The position numbers and the translations under genes were made by a program. Below, piece by piece: positions 58,101 through 61,100 of a stretch of DNA of 64,000 bases. The first letter of the stretch is position 1. Every line of letters starts with the position of its first letter. Origin of the DNA: Alentia gelatinosa (Eukaryota > Annelida > Polychaeta > Phyllodocida > Polynoidae); assembly GCA_950022655.1 (NCBI GenBank), contig OX465590.1, positions 37,647,218-37,711,217 on the forward strand, in the 5' to 3' direction. The notes under the pieces are model-generated. The model was not told the DNA's origin. It did not search any database and saw nothing but the letters and a program-made list of their open reading frames with translations.

Positions 58101-61100
58101 ACATAGATGTCAGTTGGGGTCATCAGAAAAATGGAAATATTTTTCTTGCGGAATTTACTGCCTCAGAGAAAACATTAAAAAAACAACAGCGTTATTGGCA
58201 ATTGAATAGGGCTGGGGTATATGGGGAGGCTGCAACCAGTCTTTAATTGTGTGAATGAATCTCAATTTGTACTCTCTTTAATTTACACAAATTAGCTGAG
58301 ATTGAAAGCAAGGATTTCCTTGGAACAGTTGACAACTTTCTTCTCTGATTAACGAATGTGCCGTAATTACTACAGGGCAAGAGTAGCGAAAATGAAAAGG
58401 CAATTCCTTTTATTCACTCTAAGCGTATTTTTACAATTAAGTAATTGCCCAAAAAGAAACAATGATGCCTCCTAATTGAGGATATGATAAGGGTGTGGTT
58501 CAGAAATGTGTCTAGAACAGCCGAATACCAATTCGTAGAATACACAGCAGAAACACCATACAAAAAGACCGAATCAGTAACATTCATTATATAGATACAG
58601 ATTGTTTGTTTGTCTGTTTGTCTGTTTGATTTTATGTCCAGTCAACCATTATAGGTCCTTTCCAGACTTTCTCAAGGTTCTTTTAGACCACGAGGGTGGT
58701 GATCGAATCTATGTGATGGATTTAAGTAGAAATCTCACCCCTACACATTTACCGAGGTGAGAGTTCTTTTACTTCCCACACCACATAGGTATGGAATGAG
58801 AAGGGTGGCCTTTGATATAGCAGTAAATCTACCACTGCTGGGGGTAGGACTCGAACCCACAAAGTCTTACAACCTTGGGGTTACAAGTCTGGTGCTCTAA
58901 CCACTGAGCTAACTCCCCACCCCGTCAAATAGTAATACGTAATTCTCCACTTACCCAAGTCGAGTATATCGTGCATTTTGCAGGTTTGGGTGCATGCCAT
59001 GTGGGACATCTCCGACGTAGAACTCGATCTTCGTGGCTGAAAAATAATGGCACAGTGTTGTGTACCTAATATCCTCAAACTGCTCGGGGGCCATCCATAA
59101 AGTACGTACGCAGAATTTCTGAAATTTTGGACCACCCATCCCCTCTCCCAATCTCGTACGCGATAGAACAAAGAGGGAGCATACGAAGATTTTCCAAAAT
59201 TTCTGACCCCCCACCCCCCCTCGGTGCGTACGTACTTTATGGATGGCCCCTCGACAATACCTATTGAGCTTTTTTTAAATGTAACTGGAGACAAGTTTTA
59301 TGCAACTGTACAGTGAAAATCAATATTTACAAATAACAAACTACGAAATATGACTGACGACTATCTGAGGAATGCAGCATTAATCCCCCTTTTCCTTTTT
59401 TCAACACATTTTCCTTTGACCTAACTCGGTTGTGGCCTCACTGTTTTCCAGACATTGAACTGTGCTACATAGAGCTTCTGTCACCCTGTCACGAAAATTC
59501 AATGAAGATATACCCTGACTATTGCTTTAGCGTACAACCATTCATATTCACATCACTTAGAGGCACGGTTGGTATTAACCGCTTGAAATAGATTCTAGAT
59601 GGAAATATAAATATATTTCTGAAAACGTGGCAAAGCGTACAGAACGAGCTACCGCACAAGAGTGAGGAGCAAATCGTTTGCTCCCGGTATTTATAGTCAG
59701 ACGACTCGCTACCTTGGCGACCTTAACAACCGAGTCGTTTGTATAGTAACGTTCGGAAATATAAATATAAAGATAGATTTTTTTTCAAATGTTAGAATTT
59801 TGAATAAAAACCTTAATCTAATTAAGTTATTTTTAATATTTTCGAGAAACACTGGTCCATCCTTTATATTACAGTGTCATGAATCCAAGGGGACTTTATA
59901 GATATGGAAAAGTAGATGAATATTTTTGATTTTTTTTATAGTCAACGAAATATAAAGGATGAAAATTGATTGTGATATATCATTTACATTTCCGCATTCT
60001 AAAATCACCAATTGTTCCCCAAAATAGAAGTCGATGTTTAAAACCATGGTACTTGACCACTTGCCATGCGGAGACCTGTTCAGTTCTGTTAAACGTACAT
60101 GTTAGCATTTCATAGGTGTTCCACTAACAGCATTGTTTTAAAAGTCTCTGGTGTGCTTTTTTTGTCAAAGCTTGGAATTATTCCCGTAAACTCTCAAATT
60201 CTATAACGAACAAGCTGACAGGTGCTAGGTAGGTCAATACGATCTGTGAATATAAGAGGATTTATAGTAATTGTGCACAAAACTGCCAGGTGGCTGGCCT
60301 TAGTTTACGTCTAGGCGTGTCAGGTTTGCGGAAGGATTAGAGGTGCTAACCACCAGCTTAAAGGCCGGAAGCCTATTTCGTTAATCCAACATGTTATCCA
60401 CAAAGTAGCGTATTTGCTTTTGGCAATTCGTGACTGCTATCAAATACTTACGAATGAGAAACTGGTGTGAAAGTATCTGAATCTTTCTAAGCCTTGAACG
60501 TTTCTCCATTTGAATTACTATGTCTTGAGGAAACAGGCAAAATCTGAAAAAGATAAAAACAGAAATCTTAATGACCAAATGAGTTATGATAATTATGTTA
60601 TTGATTGACTAATGATCTCAATCATTACCTCGGAAATGGGATTGGATATGGTATAGCCATGGTATATACCTTTAACCATATTGGTTAGGGTTTTTTAAGA
60701 GAGGAGAATGAAATGGCCCTACTAATGATCAACATCTAAAAACATGTTGATCCAGGGAGTTGTCCATCTAAGTGATGCAAGTTTGTTTTTTTTAAATCAG
60801 GGTTCGTACATAAAATAAAATTCCAGGCTTTTTCCAGGCTTTTCCAGGCTCTAATATATTTTTTTCCAGGCACATCTGGTCACTGTTTTTAAAACCATGT
60901 CTGATTCATCACCAAATTTAGTTCGAATTTTCTTTATCTTCACTACTACCTGTGGTGGAATTCCAGTGGTTTTGGATAGATAAATAGTCAAATCCATGCT
61001 ATGTTATAAGCAAGTTGCTATACATGGTCATTGATTTTTGGAAATATCTAATCCAAGTCTCTGGAATTTCAAAGGTAGTCAGATACCATAGTAAAGGAAA

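Noticed and set aside
58847..58911. tRNA gene
   Set aside because: A and B boxes are present, but there is no complete cloverleaf, and the unit continues into a body repeated at other loci, so it is a SINE head.
58881..59294. 137-aa minus ORF
   Set aside because: Runs through SINE, CEP104 exon 3 in a different reading frame and a MITE; no splice-consistent coding.
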